Part shown: piece after piece, positions 46,650 through 57,010 of the stretch
Layout: every line of letters begins with the position of its first letter
Position numbering within the stretch: the first letter of the stretch is position 1
Source: Aliikangiella coralliicola
GTDB taxonomy: Bacteria > Pseudomonadota > Gammaproteobacteria > Enterobacterales > Kangiellaceae
Assembly: GCF_007004725.1 (NCBI RefSeq)
Contig: NZ_ML660162.1
Coordinates: 186,001 to 250,000 of the forward strand
Reading direction: 5' to 3'
Length of the DNA: 64,000 nucleotides
Notes under the pieces: model-generated
What the model saw: the letters and a program-made list of their open reading frames with translations, nothing else
Database searches by the model: none
What the model was told of the DNA's origin: nothing
Made by a program: the position numbers and the translations under genes

Positions 46650-49534
46650 GTTGTCTTTATCTCCTGTTTCCAAAGACTCATCAAATCTTCTAATTTTAAT
46701 GCGAATTGTTCACCGCTTAATTGAGCTTGATGATTAATATGTTGGCTAATTTGCGCCTTATATTTTTGCAGCTGGGCAATTTTTTCTTCGATGGTATTTT
46801 CTGTTATCAGCTTATAGACAAAAACCGGTTTGTCCTGCCCGATACGATGAGCACGGTCGGTCGCTTGTTGTTCTGCGGCAAGATTCCACCAGGGGTCGTA
46901 ATGAATGACGGTGTCAGCCCGGGTGAGGTTAAGCCCGACACCACCGGCTTTAAGACTGATCAAAAATACCGGCGCTTCTCCACGCTGAAAAGCCTCGACA
47001 ATTTTCTGCCGGTTTTGCGATTGACCGGTCAGTTTCAAATAGTCGATATTCAGCTTATCCAGATCTTCGCCTAACAGATCTAACATGCTGGTAAATTGCG
47101 AAAAGACCAAAATCGCACGCCCCTCGGCAACTAACTCTTCCAACATATCGATACAATGTTCTCGCTTCGAAGAACTGATTTCCGGCTCTCCCACAAGTGC
47201 TGGGTCACAGCAGACCTGTCTTAATTTTAGTAATGCAGTGAGCAATAAAATTTGCTTTTGTCCGCCATGAGTAGTTTCTTCCAGCTGTTGCTCTATTTCG
47301 GACTGCCCAAATTCTTTTTGTTGTTCATAGAAAAATTGTTGATCGTCATTCAGTTGAATATGCTGATAAATTTCTGTCTTTGCCGGTAAATCGGTTGCGA
47401 CCTGCTCTTTAGTTCGACGTAGCATAAAAGGTGCGATTCGTTGCTGAAGTTGCGCCATGCGTTTTTGATCGGCGTCTTTTTCAATCGGTTTTCGATAATA
47501 ATGTTTAAATTCTTTTTGACTGCCCAAACATCCCGGCATTAAAAATTCTAACACCGACCAAAGCTCGCCCAGATGATTCTCTACCGGTGTACCTGAAAGA
47601 CATAACCGATTATCACTTTGTAATTGTTTCAACGCCTGACTGATTTGTGTTCGAGGATTTTTAATCTGTTGCGCTTCATCAAGCACAATCCAGCTGAAGT
47701 CCTGTTGCAGCCAACGCTCAAGATCTTTAACCACCAGTTGATAGCTGGTAATTAAAACATCGAAATCTTTAATTTTTTTCCATTGCTGGTGTCGTTTTGC
47801 GCCATGGATAACCATGTGAGAAAGATTAGGCGTAAACTTCTTAATTTCCGCCCGCCAGTTGTGCAACAGGCTGGTCGGGGCGACAATCAATGCCGGCTTG
47901 GTGAGTTGATTTTGTTGCTGTTCGAGATTGAGATGAACTAAAGTCTGCAGCGTTTTTCCCAGCCCCATATCGTCTGCTAATAACCCACTTACGCCGTGCC
48001 GTTTTAAATGTTGAAACCAACAGATCCCCAACCATTGATATGGGCGTAGCGTGGCATTAACGCCCTTTTGAATTTTCTCTAACAACCGGGGCGTTTGATA
48101 AAGACTTTTTGCCAGGTCAAGATATTCTAGTCCGGATTTCCATTGCGTTTTTTCCGGCAGCTGTTGGTCAAAAGACTCTAGTCGATTAAGTTGATTTTTC
48201 GGTAATTGCAAAGTGCCGCTTTGCTGACCTAACAAGTCGCCGAGTTCGTCCATGATTCCATTCACTTGTTCCGCCGGTAGCAGTAGCATTCTTCCATCTG
48301 ATAATGTCAGAATACTTTGGTGGCGATTGAATTCCTGCAGTTGATCCAGCAACGCGAATAGATTCAGCGTATCTTGTTCAACGCCGAGTAATAACTCCAA
48401 CTCAAAATGACTGGCACCGGATTCTCGCGCCATCACTTGCCAGTCGTTCGCAATCACATAATGATGCTTGAAACCTTTTTCAACCAAAAACTGAAATCCG
48501 GCGTTGATTAACGCTTCTCTAGCCTCAGTTAATAGATGCCGCCAGACTTCACTTGTATCCGTTTTCCAAACACCGGGACGAATATTTTCCAACGCCGACA
48601 TTGTGTTTGAGAGTTGCTTTAAATACTTGTCTTCTTGCTCTCGGTTTCTACGAAAACGCCTCACATTTTTGCCATTCCAGTAATCGAGTGCATAATCATC
48701 GGCGTCATAACCAATCCATTGGCAAAAGTTGTCGCCTTCATATCGAAACGCTAACGAAACTTGCTCTTCTCTGGTTGGCGATAGTTGTTGATTCTTGACC
48801 GACTGAAACAATAAAACAGGAGAAATTTCTGCAGGACATTCAGTGATAGGCAACAGCGTCGGTAACGGAAGTGCCAATTTATCCCATTGAGATTGATGAT
48901 CAGCGAGAAATTTTTCAACTTCAGCTGCAGGGATTTTTTGGCAAATATGATTTAGCAGTTTTATCGCTTCCGGGCGATATGGGTGGCTCGTCAAGTGAAG
49001 CCTGTTACTAGATTCTGAATAGGCGATTGCCGCAGTCAATGATCGGTCAACACTTAATAGCATCATCGCAGTTTCGCAGGGAGATACCTGCTGCCAACTC
49101 AATTGGTAATGCCCGTCAGACTTTAATATCCAGTTTAACTGAACCGAAATATTCTCACCACAAACTAGCTTTTGCCAACTCCCATCGGACAAACGAATAA
49201 AACAACGCCCTGTGGCTAATATTTCGGTCAACAACGGCTCATAACAAGTAAGCGGCAAATATCCCTCGTCGGTTTGATGCCATAGCGGATCAGCTTCAAC
49301 CAGTTGCTTGAGTATTGTTAGATCTGATTGCGCAATAAATGGCGGTGGATGTTGGAGATGTTCTCGTTGAATGACATAGTTCTTGCCTGCTTCAACCAGT
49401 TGTCCCTGGCGTAGTTCAGCTAAGCCCAAACTAAGCGATAGTGAGTCAAATTGGACCGCTTCAAAGCGATAGCACACCGTTAACCCTTGATTAGCTTCAG
49501 GATTTTTTTGTCGCAGTTGTGCCAGGAAACTCAT
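46646..49534 (-). CDS. SNF2-family DNA translocase/helicase
   Basis: 962 residues. The C-terminal half has the full Swi2/Snf2 engine: Walker A A-D-D-M-G-L-G-K-T-L-Q, D-E-A-Q box, S-G-T-P, then the second RecA lobe with L-I-S-L-K-A-G-G-V-G-L-N-L and D-R-A-H-R-I-G-Q. The N-terminal 450 residues are not a clear known domain. Bacterial members remodel protein-DNA or RNA polymerase complexes (RapA-like). First gene of a two-gene operon. Confidence 0.9.
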   Translation of the reverse strand: MSFLAQLRQKNPEANQGLTVCYRFEAVQFDSLSLSLGLAELRQGQLVEAGKNYVIQREHLQHPPPFIAQSDLTILKQLVEADPLWHQTDEGYLPLTCYEPLLTEILATGRCFIRLSDGSWQKLVCGENISVQLNWILKSDGHYQLSWQQVSPCETAMMLLSVDRSLTAAIAYSESSNRLHLTSHPYRPEAIKLLNHICQKIPAAEVEKFLADHQSQWDKLALPLPTLLPITECPAEISPVLLFQSVKNQQLSPTREEQVSLAFRYEGDNFCQWIGYDADDYALDYWNGKNVRRFRRNREQEDKYLKQLSNTMSALENIRPGVWKTDTSEVWRHLLTEAREALINAGFQFLVEKGFKHHYVIANDWQVMARESGASHFELELLLGVEQDTLNLFALLDQLQEFNRHQSILTLSDGRMLLLPAEQVNGIMDELGDLLGQQSGTLQLPKNQLNRLESFDQQLPEKTQWKSGLEYLDLAKSLYQTPRLLEKIQKGVNATLRPYQWLGICWFQHLKRHGVSGLLADDMGLGKTLQTLVHLNLEQQQNQLTKPALIVAPTSLLHNWRAEIKKFTPNLSHMVIHGAKRHQQWKKIKDFDVLITSYQLVVKDLERWLQQDFSWIVLDEAQQIKNPRTQISQALKQLQSDNRLCLSGTPVENHLGELWSVLEFLMPGCLGSQKEFKHYYRKPIEKDADQKRMAQLQQRIAPFMLRRTKEQVATDLPAKTEIYQHIQLNDDQQFFYEQQKEFGQSEIEQQLEETTHGGQKQILLLTALLKLRQVCCDPALVGEPEISSSKREHCIDMLEELVAEGRAILVFSQFTSMLDLLGEDLDKLNIDYLKLTGQSQNRQKIVEAFQRGEAPVFLISLKAGGVGLNLTRADTVIHYDPWWNLAAEQQATDRAHRIGQDKPVFVYKLITENTIEEKIAQLQKYKAQISQHINHQAQLSGEQFALKLEDLMSLWKQEIKTT

Positions 49535-49761
49535 GTTCAGTGAAGATAATTATCGTTAATGAATGGATTGGTTTTTGGATTTCTTTAAGGCGGCCCATTT
49601 TACCCGAATGCTTTCCCGAGACCACAACATTTTTCTCAAATGATTGACCCCAAATATAATTCGGCATCAAATCTTCCGGGGATAGAGAGGCCTGGAATTC
49701 TAAATGACCATAAACTGAACAAGTGGTACGAAAATCATAATCGCACTTTCAAAGACATACT

Positions 49762-50073
49762 CTATGAATAAGTAGTAGGAAAATCTTGGGAAGCTATATC
49801 CTGATGACCGTCCAGAATGCGAACAACAACCATTTGGTTATCAATGCTCCAAAAGTAAAAACAGCGATTGCGATAAGGGAAGCCTCGAAAATTTTTTCGG
49901 ACATGATCGCGGGATGGACCAGTCACTCCATTCTCCGCCAAGCTGAAAAGCTTGTTGACTAACTCCAACATGAAATCACTGGCGGCTTTTGGGTTATCCT
50001 TTGCAATGAATTTTCCAATAGCGCGCAGATCGGACTTCGCAGTATCAGTGAGGACAAGTTCTAATTTTTGAAT
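49762..50073 (-). CDS. parE: ParE/RelE-type toxin, apparent AUU start
   Basis: About 103 residues. The ParE fold is recognisable (L-T-D-T-A-K-S-D-L-R-A-I-G-K-F-I-A-K-D-N-P-K-A-A...Y-R-N-R-C-F-Y-F-W-S-I-D, V-V-V-R-I-L-D-G-H-Q-D). No ATG, GTG or TTG lies in frame upstream of residue 36; an ATT at 50071-50073 is eight bases after AAGGA and four bases after the antitoxin stop. A rare AUU start or a mutated start is therefore implied. ParE toxins poison gyrase; RelE relatives cut mRNA. Confidence 0.7.
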   Translation of the reverse strand: MQKLELVLTDTAKSDLRAIGKFIAKDNPKAASDFMLELVNKLFSLAENGVTGPSRDHVRKNFRGFPYRNRCFYFWSIDNQMVVVRILDGHQDIASQDFPTTYS

Positions 50074-50077
50074 GGGT

Positions 50078-50338
50078 CTAATCCTTCATAATATCCTTAA
50101 AAAGCTTATCCGCACTCTGATAAACAGTTACACGACCCGCTTCGATGTCAGCCACGCCTTCCTCGACCCTTGCACGCAGACGGTTTAGCTTTTGCGCGTG
50201 TTCATAATCTTCCAACAACCGCAAACCAGCTCTAACAACTTCAGTTCGATTACCAAATCGACCATTTTCAACCATATCATCGATAAAACCACGCTCATGC
50301 TCACCTAATGAAAATGTCTGATTCTGATTTTCAGCCAT
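50078..50338 (-). CDS. parD: ParD-type antitoxin
   Basis: 86 residues: ribbon-helix-helix N-terminus (F-S-L-G-E-H-E-R-G-F-I-D-D-M-V-E-N-G-R-F), then R-T-E-V-V-R-A-G-L-R-L-L-E and a charged C-terminal tail that would neutralise the toxin. Standard ParD length. It precedes the toxin in one operon, with a 4-base gap, and should repress its own promoter. Confidence 0.88.
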   Translation of the reverse strand: MAENQNQTFSLGEHERGFIDDMVENGRFGNRTEVVRAGLRLLEDYEHAQKLNRLRARVEEGVADIEAGRVTVYQSADKLFKDIMKD

Positions 50339-50589
50339 ATTCCTAGCCCTCGGCGAAATTTAATATTATTACAATACTATATATTATTCCATTTTCAAAC
50401 CAGAAGTTATCTCAATTGACTCTACTTTATGAAGAGTTTTATACGATTAAGACTTTTCTGGATTTTTTGTCGCCGAATCACTAACGCTGATTCAACATAA
50501 ACTGGAGTTTCCCACAAGATGACCCATATGCTTTTATCGATTAAGATGTATCGTGTGGAAATTAACTAAAACGAACAGGAATGTGCAAA

Positions 50590-51177
50590 ATGACAAGTGA
50601 TGTATACAAAGCCCCCGAATCAGAAATCATCATCAACCAGGAAAGCGAAGCAGAATTTTATATCGTATCACCTAAGAAATTTCTGATACTTTTTATTGCG
50701 ACAATAGGGCTATATTCTGTTTACTGGTTTTATAAGCATTGGAGCCAGTACAAACTGCATAACAATGAAAATATGTGGCCAGTAATGCGAGGTATATTCT
50801 CGATATTTTTCGCCCATTCCTTATATGAATCAATCGATCGAAAAATAAGAGATAAGAAGCTCGATTACCTGTGGTCACCCTCAATTGTTGCGACCGTGTA
50901 TGTGCTGTTTTCTGTGGTTCAGAATGTTAGTAACCAGCTCTCTACTAGAGACATTGGCGTACCGATCAGTGATTTGACCAGCATTGTCTTTTTTCCGCTC
51001 ATTGTGTGGAGTGTTTACAAAGCACAATTAGCAGCTAATATTGCCTGCGGTATTCCTGACGGTAATATCAACAACGACATTACACCAGCGAATATTTTCT
51101 GGATTGTGATTGGCGCTATTCTCTGGTTACTAAACGGACTTGCATTATTTTTTGTCGTTACTGGGCAAACAATCTAG
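50590..51177 (+). CDS. Four-helix membrane protein (DUF4234-like)
   Basis: 195 residues from ATG 50590 (AGGA nine bases upstream); an ATG at 50581 is too close to the site. After a polar N-terminus come P-K-K-F-L-I-L-F-I-A-T-I-G-L-Y-S-V-Y-W-F-Y-K-H-W, the signature of DUF4234-type proteins, and three further helices. Function unknown. Confidence 0.65.
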   Translation: MTSDVYKAPESEIIINQESEAEFYIVSPKKFLILFIATIGLYSVYWFYKHWSQYKLHNNENMWPVMRGIFSIFFAHSLYESIDRKIRDKKLDYLWSPSIVATVYVLFSVVQNVSNQLSTRDIGVPISDLTSIVFFPLIVWSVYKAQLAANIACGIPDGNINNDITPANIFWIVIGAILWLLNGLALFFVVTGQTI

Positions 51178-51222
51178 ATAGCTTTTCTTAATTAGCATCT
51201 ACTTTGACAAACTTTAAAATCG

Positions 51223-51292
51223 CCCCTCTCCCCACCCCTCTCCCATAGGAGAGGGAGCTAGACTCCCTCCCCTTGGAAGGGGAGGATTTGGG
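51223..51292. repeat. GC-rich palindromic (REP-like) cluster
   Basis: CCCCTCTCCCATAGGAGAGG and CCCTCCCCTTGGAAGGGGAGG in the gap between convergent genes; may double as a transcription stop. Confidence 0.72.
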
Positions 51293-51324
51293 GCTCAAAG
51301 TTTCTTAAAACAACTTGTTTTCAA

Positions 51325-53799
51325 CTACTTTTTCTCAGGATACAAATGCTCCCACCACTCTGGTTGATCTTTTAGCTCTTTGTCAAAGTAAGACAAAATT
51401 GTTTCCCACCAACGCAGTCGATGTTTTCTGGCATTAATGTGGTGATCGTCGCCCTGAAATTCGATTAGCTCAACGTCTTTATCAAGTAGCTTAAGCGCAG
51501 TATACATTTGGTGACTTTCTCCCACCGGCACATTAGTATCGGAGTCTCCGTGCAACAATAGTAGTGGCGTGTTCACTTTATCAGCATTGAATACTGGACT
51601 TTGTTCAACATAAAGTTTCGAATTATTCCATGGAAAACTGCCATGAGATGCAACACCCGAATAGCCATACCCCCACCAGCCATATCCCCAATAAGAAGTC
51701 AGGTTACTGATGCCCGCGTGTGAAATTGAAGCACGAAACAAATCGGTTTTAGTCGCCAGGTACATTGTCATAAAACCACCGTAGGATGCGCCCATATTAC
51801 CCAGGCGTTTTCCATCGACAAACGAGTGCGCTTTTACAAAAGCCTGAGTGCTTTCGATAATATCATCGGCAGTTTCCAATCCCCAAGCGTTCACATGTTT
51901 CGCAGAAAATTTCTGGCCATAACCGGTGGCACCTGAAGGTTGTAAAACATAAACCACGTAACCTTGCGCCGCCCACAGGCTAAATGGCCATCGCCCGGTA
52001 AATGCGCGCCCAACCGGAGAAGTTCCGCCATAATAGTAAATAATCGCTGGATACTTTTTTGAAGAATCAAAATCAGCCGGTAGATAATAACGGCCATCAA
52101 TAGTGGTGCCTTTTTGCGTTGTGTAGTCCCAGTCTTTCATCTCGGCAAATTTTACATTGGGGTAGCTGACTTTTGCCGTATCGAGAATCAACGTCTTTTT
52201 AGAGCGGCCAATTTTGCCCAGATAAACTTTTTGTGGCCGAGTCGCGCTACTGCCTTTGAACACAATACTGGCTTTACTTTCATTAGATACTGAAAAAGAT
52301 TCGACCGCTTCGACTGCTGATTTTATTTTTGAAAATTTATTATTTTTGATATTAAAATAATACAGCTGGTTCTTATCCTGATCAGTCGTTCTTAATACCA
52401 GGTTTCCATTTTTTAGGACTTCAAATCCTCCAACAGCAGGATTAAATTTTTGCGACAAGGCTTTAATTGAGCCATCTTTTTTCATCAGGTAAAGCTGGCC
52501 ATCGTAATTATTACCGACTGTGCCTTCGGCGAGATTTCTCCCTTTACCTTCTTTCAATTCTGGACCAGCAGTAAACACTATGCCATCTTTTGAATAAGCA
52601 GCGTTGGAAAAAGTTCTAAACTTTCCGATCATTTTTTCTGTGCTGGTTTTCAAATCTAACTCAAAAACTTCCGAAAGCGAATGAGGTGGTTTTTTGTAGT
52701 CCACTGGACTGCGATAAAACAACAAACGTCGCTCTTTTGGATCAACATCGAGCAAGAAGCTACTCAATTTATTCTGGGTTACTTGCTGGATGAATCCTGA
52801 TGAAATATCAAGCAAATAAATTTGTGAGTTTCCTCGCCAGTAACTCCAACGATCTTGTAACGCCCGATATTTTTTGGTGAATTCATGGGGCTTTTTTTCT
52901 GCTTTATGCCAAGACAAAACCAGTGTTGAATCATCTAACCAACTTAAACCGTTGACGCCTTTCAGATCTTCAGAAACTTTATTGAGTTGGAAATTTTCTC
53001 GATTTAATAGATAGATGTCATTCTCATGAGTGTAGGCGAGATATTGATTGTCCTCACTCCAACTCGATGCACGCGGTGACATTCCTTGCCAGCGGTATAG
53101 CACTTCCATTGACTTTGGATTTACCAGTTCAGTCACTGCCTGCGCCTTATCTGCTGTCGCAGAAGTATAGTGGCGCTTGGTCCAAAGTAATTGCTTGCCG
53201 TCAGGTGAAAGGCTAAGGTTGGACACTGTTTCACTATCGTACAGCCGCTCAGGATCAAGCCGCACAAGGCCCGAATCATCGGAGAAAGTGACTGAGTGCT
53301 GCTCGGCTTCACTGCTCCAATCGAATGTGACTTTTTTCCAGTCTTCGATTCCTTGCGCCATAATTAATAATCGATAATCTCCATTGAGCAATGTGATATC
53401 AAAAGAGCCATTACCAGAAACACTTTTTCCATTAACAAAAACAGAGGTTTTCTCTATCCCTTCAATTTTTAATTTACCTTGAGTAAAACGATCAGTCTTC
53501 ATGCCAATACGAAACACGCGAACGGCGTCAGGATTAGCTTCGTCAATTTTATCCATCGACCGCCAATTTTTTTTATCACCAAATATACTGATATCCTGAC
53601 CGCTATCTAACGACTCAGAAATAGAGTGAACGAGGTTTTGCTTAACGACTTTGCTAAAATCATTTTTTGTTAATGTCACAGCGTTCGATTTTTCTAAGGA
53701 GTCAAGCACCTGTATTTTTTGTCGCTCAATTGGTGCTGCTTGCGCCAAAGAAGCAAGCATGGAAATGGCCACTAAAGTGGACGTTAATTTATCTTTCAT
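51325..53799 (-). CDS. Exported S9 prolyl-oligopeptidase-family peptidase
   Basis: 824 residues with a signal peptide (cleavage after A-Q-A). A beta-propeller-type N-terminal region (WD-like repeats with S-W-S-E-D-N-Q-Y-L-A-Y) leads to the alpha/beta hydrolase domain: nucleophile G-A-S-Y-G-G, acid L-H-G-D-S-D-T-N, His in G-D-D-H-H. Related to DPP-IV/acylaminoacyl peptidases, cleaving peptides in the periplasm. Monocistronic. Confidence 0.9.
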   Translation of the reverse strand: MKDKLTSTLVAISMLASLAQAAPIERQKIQVLDSLEKSNAVTLTKNDFSKVVKQNLVHSISESLDSGQDISIFGDKKNWRSMDKIDEANPDAVRVFRIGMKTDRFTQGKLKIEGIEKTSVFVNGKSVSGNGSFDITLLNGDYRLLIMAQGIEDWKKVTFDWSSEAEQHSVTFSDDSGLVRLDPERLYDSETVSNLSLSPDGKQLLWTKRHYTSATADKAQAVTELVNPKSMEVLYRWQGMSPRASSWSEDNQYLAYTHENDIYLLNRENFQLNKVSEDLKGVNGLSWLDDSTLVLSWHKAEKKPHEFTKKYRALQDRWSYWRGNSQIYLLDISSGFIQQVTQNKLSSFLLDVDPKERRLLFYRSPVDYKKPPHSLSEVFELDLKTSTEKMIGKFRTFSNAAYSKDGIVFTAGPELKEGKGRNLAEGTVGNNYDGQLYLMKKDGSIKALSQKFNPAVGGFEVLKNGNLVLRTTDQDKNQLYYFNIKNNKFSKIKSAVEAVESFSVSNESKASIVFKGSSATRPQKVYLGKIGRSKKTLILDTAKVSYPNVKFAEMKDWDYTTQKGTTIDGRYYLPADFDSSKKYPAIIYYYGGTSPVGRAFTGRWPFSLWAAQGYVVYVLQPSGATGYGQKFSAKHVNAWGLETADDIIESTQAFVKAHSFVDGKRLGNMGASYGGFMTMYLATKTDLFRASISHAGISNLTSYWGYGWWGYGYSGVASHGSFPWNNSKLYVEQSPVFNADKVNTPLLLLHGDSDTNVPVGESHQMYTALKLLDKDVELIEFQGDDHHINARKHRLRWWETILSYFDKELKDQPEWWEHLYPEKK

Positions 53800-53929
53800 T
53801 TTATTTTTTCCAGATAGTGTTTTAAATTGAATAATCGCGCAAATCAGATTAGCACCAGGCTTTGATTGCTAGTTATTATTTATTTTCTAATTTTTTATTG
53901 ATTCCTAATCTTAACCAAGCTGATTAAGG

Positions 53930-56900
53930 CTAGCCAACCTGTTGACTCACAGGTTGATTCGCATTTTTAAGTTGGTCCGAATGGGTCCCCATTTGTAACA
54001 GGCTCGGCAAAAATATTAATGTAAAAAAGGTACTCACGCTCATGCCGCCGACGATAACAGCCGCAATACCACGATAAAGTTCAGCGCCCGCACCAGGTAC
54101 TAACAACAAGGGTAACATGCCGCATATGCTGGTAAGTGTGCTCATCAAAATGGGTCTGAGTCTTAACCTGACAGCCTGCCTCACAGCGTCAGAACGTGAA
54201 AGCCCATCGGCCTCGCTCATTCGTGTTTGATAGACTAATAATATGGCGTTGTTAACCACCAGGCCCAACAAAATAACACCGCCAATCATGGTTAACAAAT
54301 CCAACGGTTGGAAAATCACCAGGTTCATTAGCTTCAGCAATCCCAAACCGCCGACAATGGCCAAAGGTATCGTCAATACAACGATCAAACTGTCTCTAAA
54401 AGAACGGAATAAAGAGGCCATCAACAAAAACAAAATAGCCATCGCCAGAAAGAAACTCTGCGCCATATTGTAGAGTGCTTCGGTCAGCGCTTCGGCGGTT
54501 CCCCGATAGGCCACACTGCCATTGTCAGTGAGCTGCGATAGAATTGCCGGTTCGGCTTTTTGTTTTACGGTATCAATCGCTTCTTCCAGGCTCATATTAT
54601 CGGGCGGCGTGACCTGCAATGTAATGGTTCTTTTACGATCCACACGACGAATGGAACTCGGCCCGGCTGTGCGCACAATTTCGACTAGTTCTCCAACCGG
54701 TTGTACGCCGGCTTCCGGCGTAAAAAGTGGAATCGATGCTAACTGTTCAGGCGAGCTCCAGTCTTCTGCTCGAAGGAAAACATTAAGACGTTTCTGCCCG
54801 TTAAAGAAATCACCCACATAAAGCCCTGTACCCAGCGATCGGGAAATTGCCGATACTTGCTGCCGCGTCCAACCCGCTTCTGCCACCCTACGTTCAATCG
54901 GGATCATGCGTAATTCTGGTTCGGCCAGGGTAAGTCCGGGGGTTGGTCTAATTTGTGCGCCGGGCAATGCCTGACTGACGACACCATATCCAACTCGGGC
55001 GGCCTGCAACAGCTCATCAACCTGGTTTCCCTGGATATCAATATCAATACGACGCCCACCACTTAAATTTTGAAATAGCTGAGATTGCGAAGCAAACGCC
55101 ATCGTGTCCGGAAAGCCTGCAAGAAATTCAGTGTTAATAATCTGGATAATCTGGTGAATATCATTAGCGTCTTCGGCACGCCCTCCCATAAATCCAAAAT
55201 TACCGAAGAACCCCATCCAGGTATGCTTAATTTTGGGGAGCTTTTCGCCTTTCAGGTATGGCATGATGCGCCGGTTAATTTCATCGCTCATTTCAAAGCG
55301 CGCGGCGGGATAACTTTGACCCGGCGGCGGTAAAATAAATGCCTGAAATGAATTTTGATTGCCTTTAGGTAAGTAATCCACTTTGGGGAATAGTAGCCAG
55401 CTTCCAGCGAGTGAGAATGTCATCAATCCTAATACCCAGGCAACGCGTTTTGCAGGCGAGCTAGTAATACTCATCACACCACGAGTCACCCGATCCCACC
55501 AGTGAGCATGAGGATCTTCTTCGGAAACTTGAGTGAGTAACTTACGTGCGGCGGCTGGTAATACGGTTACCGCAATTAACAATGAGGCAACTATTGCCAC
55601 TGCAATGGTAATCGCAAGATCGGCAAATAACTGACCGGAGACTTCTTCAAGGAATGCAATGGGTAGAAAAATCGCAACTGTCGTCGCGGTTGAAGCGAGC
55701 AGTGCGCCCCAAACTTGAGTGGCGCCTTTAAATGAAGCTCGCTCTGAATCTTCACCTTTTTCCCGCAAGCGAACGATGTTTTCCAACACAACAATCGCGG
55801 CATCTAATACCATGCCGATCGCAAAGGCTAGACCTGCCATGGATATGATGTTGAGGGATCGACCACTGGCGTACATAACGATAAAGGTAATAATAATCGA
55901 AATGGGGATCGCGACCGCGACAATCAGCGTCGCTCTGAATTTGCGTAAAAACCACCATAAAACGCTGATCGCCAACAACACGCCGATCAGAAGATTATTC
56001 TGCACCAAAGTCATTGATCGGCCGATGTAAATAGTCTCATCGTACATTTGAATGAGCTCTAGACCTTCTCTTTTTAGCGGCCCTTCATTCAGTTCCTGCA
56101 ATGCCTCCTGCAACCCTTCCATGGTTTGCATCACATTCACTCCCTGCTCCGCCTGCGCATTAAGCGCAATCGCAGGGACGCCATCTAGCGTTAAAATGCC
56201 AACGCGATCCTGAAACGTCATTTCAACTTTGGCAACGTCTCCAAGCAGTACGGGTCGACCATCTCGCCACTCAAGAACCATCTCTTGCAACTGTTTTGTG
56301 CCGTATTTACCAGAGAAACGTAGCGTATATTTGCGGCGTCCGATCTCATTGAATCCGCCTGACACATCGTTGTTGTTACTTAATGTCGCCGCCAGCGCGG
56401 GAATATTGAGCCCTAATGCCGCCGCTTTATAAGGGTTAAACGTGATCCTTAATTCGCTTGGCAATCCGCCGAACGCGTTGGTTTGAGAAATGCCTTGCAC
56501 CCGCTCGAGTCGCGTTTGCACCACTTCTTCAACATAATCCTGGTAACCGGCGATATCCCGATCATTACCGGCTGTTGGGCGCAGCGCAAACCAGGCAATT
56601 GCAGTGAAAGTACTGTTACCGCCGACGGCGATAACCGGCTCGGTGGCATCGGGCGGATAGCTGGGGACCTGGTTAAGAGCGTTCATTACATCGATCAAAG
56701 CCCGTTCAAGGTTAATGCCGGTGCGATACCTTAGGGTAATACTGCCGTTTCCCTGGCTGGCACTCGACTCTAATGAGGCTAAACCTTGCAATCCTTTGAG
56801 CACATCCTCTTGACGCTCAATAATTTCCGCTTCCATTTCTTCCGGCGCGGCAGCGCGCCAATTAGTCGAGATGGTAATCATCGGCTGACTGATATCCGGC

Positions 56901-57010
56901 GTTAATTGAACCGGCAACTTAGATAAACTGATAACACCAAAAAGCACCGCCAATAATATCGCGACGACAACCGCCGTAGGATTTTTTAAAGAGGCAGCCG
57001 TAAGTGTCAT
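53930..57010 (-). CDS. RND efflux transporter permease
   Basis: 1,026 residues with the RND layout: TM1, a large periplasmic loop, TM2-6, a second large loop, TM8-12. The proton-relay Asp in helix 4 is present (G-M-V-L-D-A-A-I-V-V-L-E-N). Two internal repeats confirm the duplication fold. HAE-type multidrug or hydrophobe exporter with the adaptor upstream; the four-base overlap (ATGA) suggests tight coupling. The outer-membrane channel is not encoded here. Confidence 0.93.
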   Translation of the reverse strand: MTLTAASLKNPTAVVVAILLAVLFGVISLSKLPVQLTPDISQPMITISTNWRAAAPEEMEAEIIERQEDVLKGLQGLASLESSASQGNGSITLRYRTGINLERALIDVMNALNQVPSYPPDATEPVIAVGGNSTFTAIAWFALRPTAGNDRDIAGYQDYVEEVVQTRLERVQGISQTNAFGGLPSELRITFNPYKAAALGLNIPALAATLSNNNDVSGGFNEIGRRKYTLRFSGKYGTKQLQEMVLEWRDGRPVLLGDVAKVEMTFQDRVGILTLDGVPAIALNAQAEQGVNVMQTMEGLQEALQELNEGPLKREGLELIQMYDETIYIGRSMTLVQNNLLIGVLLAISVLWWFLRKFRATLIVAVAIPISIIITFIVMYASGRSLNIISMAGLAFAIGMVLDAAIVVLENIVRLREKGEDSERASFKGATQVWGALLASTATTVAIFLPIAFLEEVSGQLFADLAITIAVAIVASLLIAVTVLPAAARKLLTQVSEEDPHAHWWDRVTRGVMSITSSPAKRVAWVLGLMTFSLAGSWLLFPKVDYLPKGNQNSFQAFILPPPGQSYPAARFEMSDEINRRIMPYLKGEKLPKIKHTWMGFFGNFGFMGGRAEDANDIHQIIQIINTEFLAGFPDTMAFASQSQLFQNLSGGRRIDIDIQGNQVDELLQAARVGYGVVSQALPGAQIRPTPGLTLAEPELRMIPIERRVAEAGWTRQQVSAISRSLGTGLYVGDFFNGQKRLNVFLRAEDWSSPEQLASIPLFTPEAGVQPVGELVEIVRTAGPSSIRRVDRKRTITLQVTPPDNMSLEEAIDTVKQKAEPAILSQLTDNGSVAYRGTAEALTEALYNMAQSFFLAMAILFLLMASLFRSFRDSLIVVLTIPLAIVGGLGLLKLMNLVIFQPLDLLTMIGGVILLGLVVNNAILLVYQTRMSEADGLSRSDAVRQAVRLRLRPILMSTLTSICGMLPLLLVPGAGAELYRGIAAVIVGGMSVSTFFTLIFLPSLLQMGTHSDQLKNANQPVSQQVG

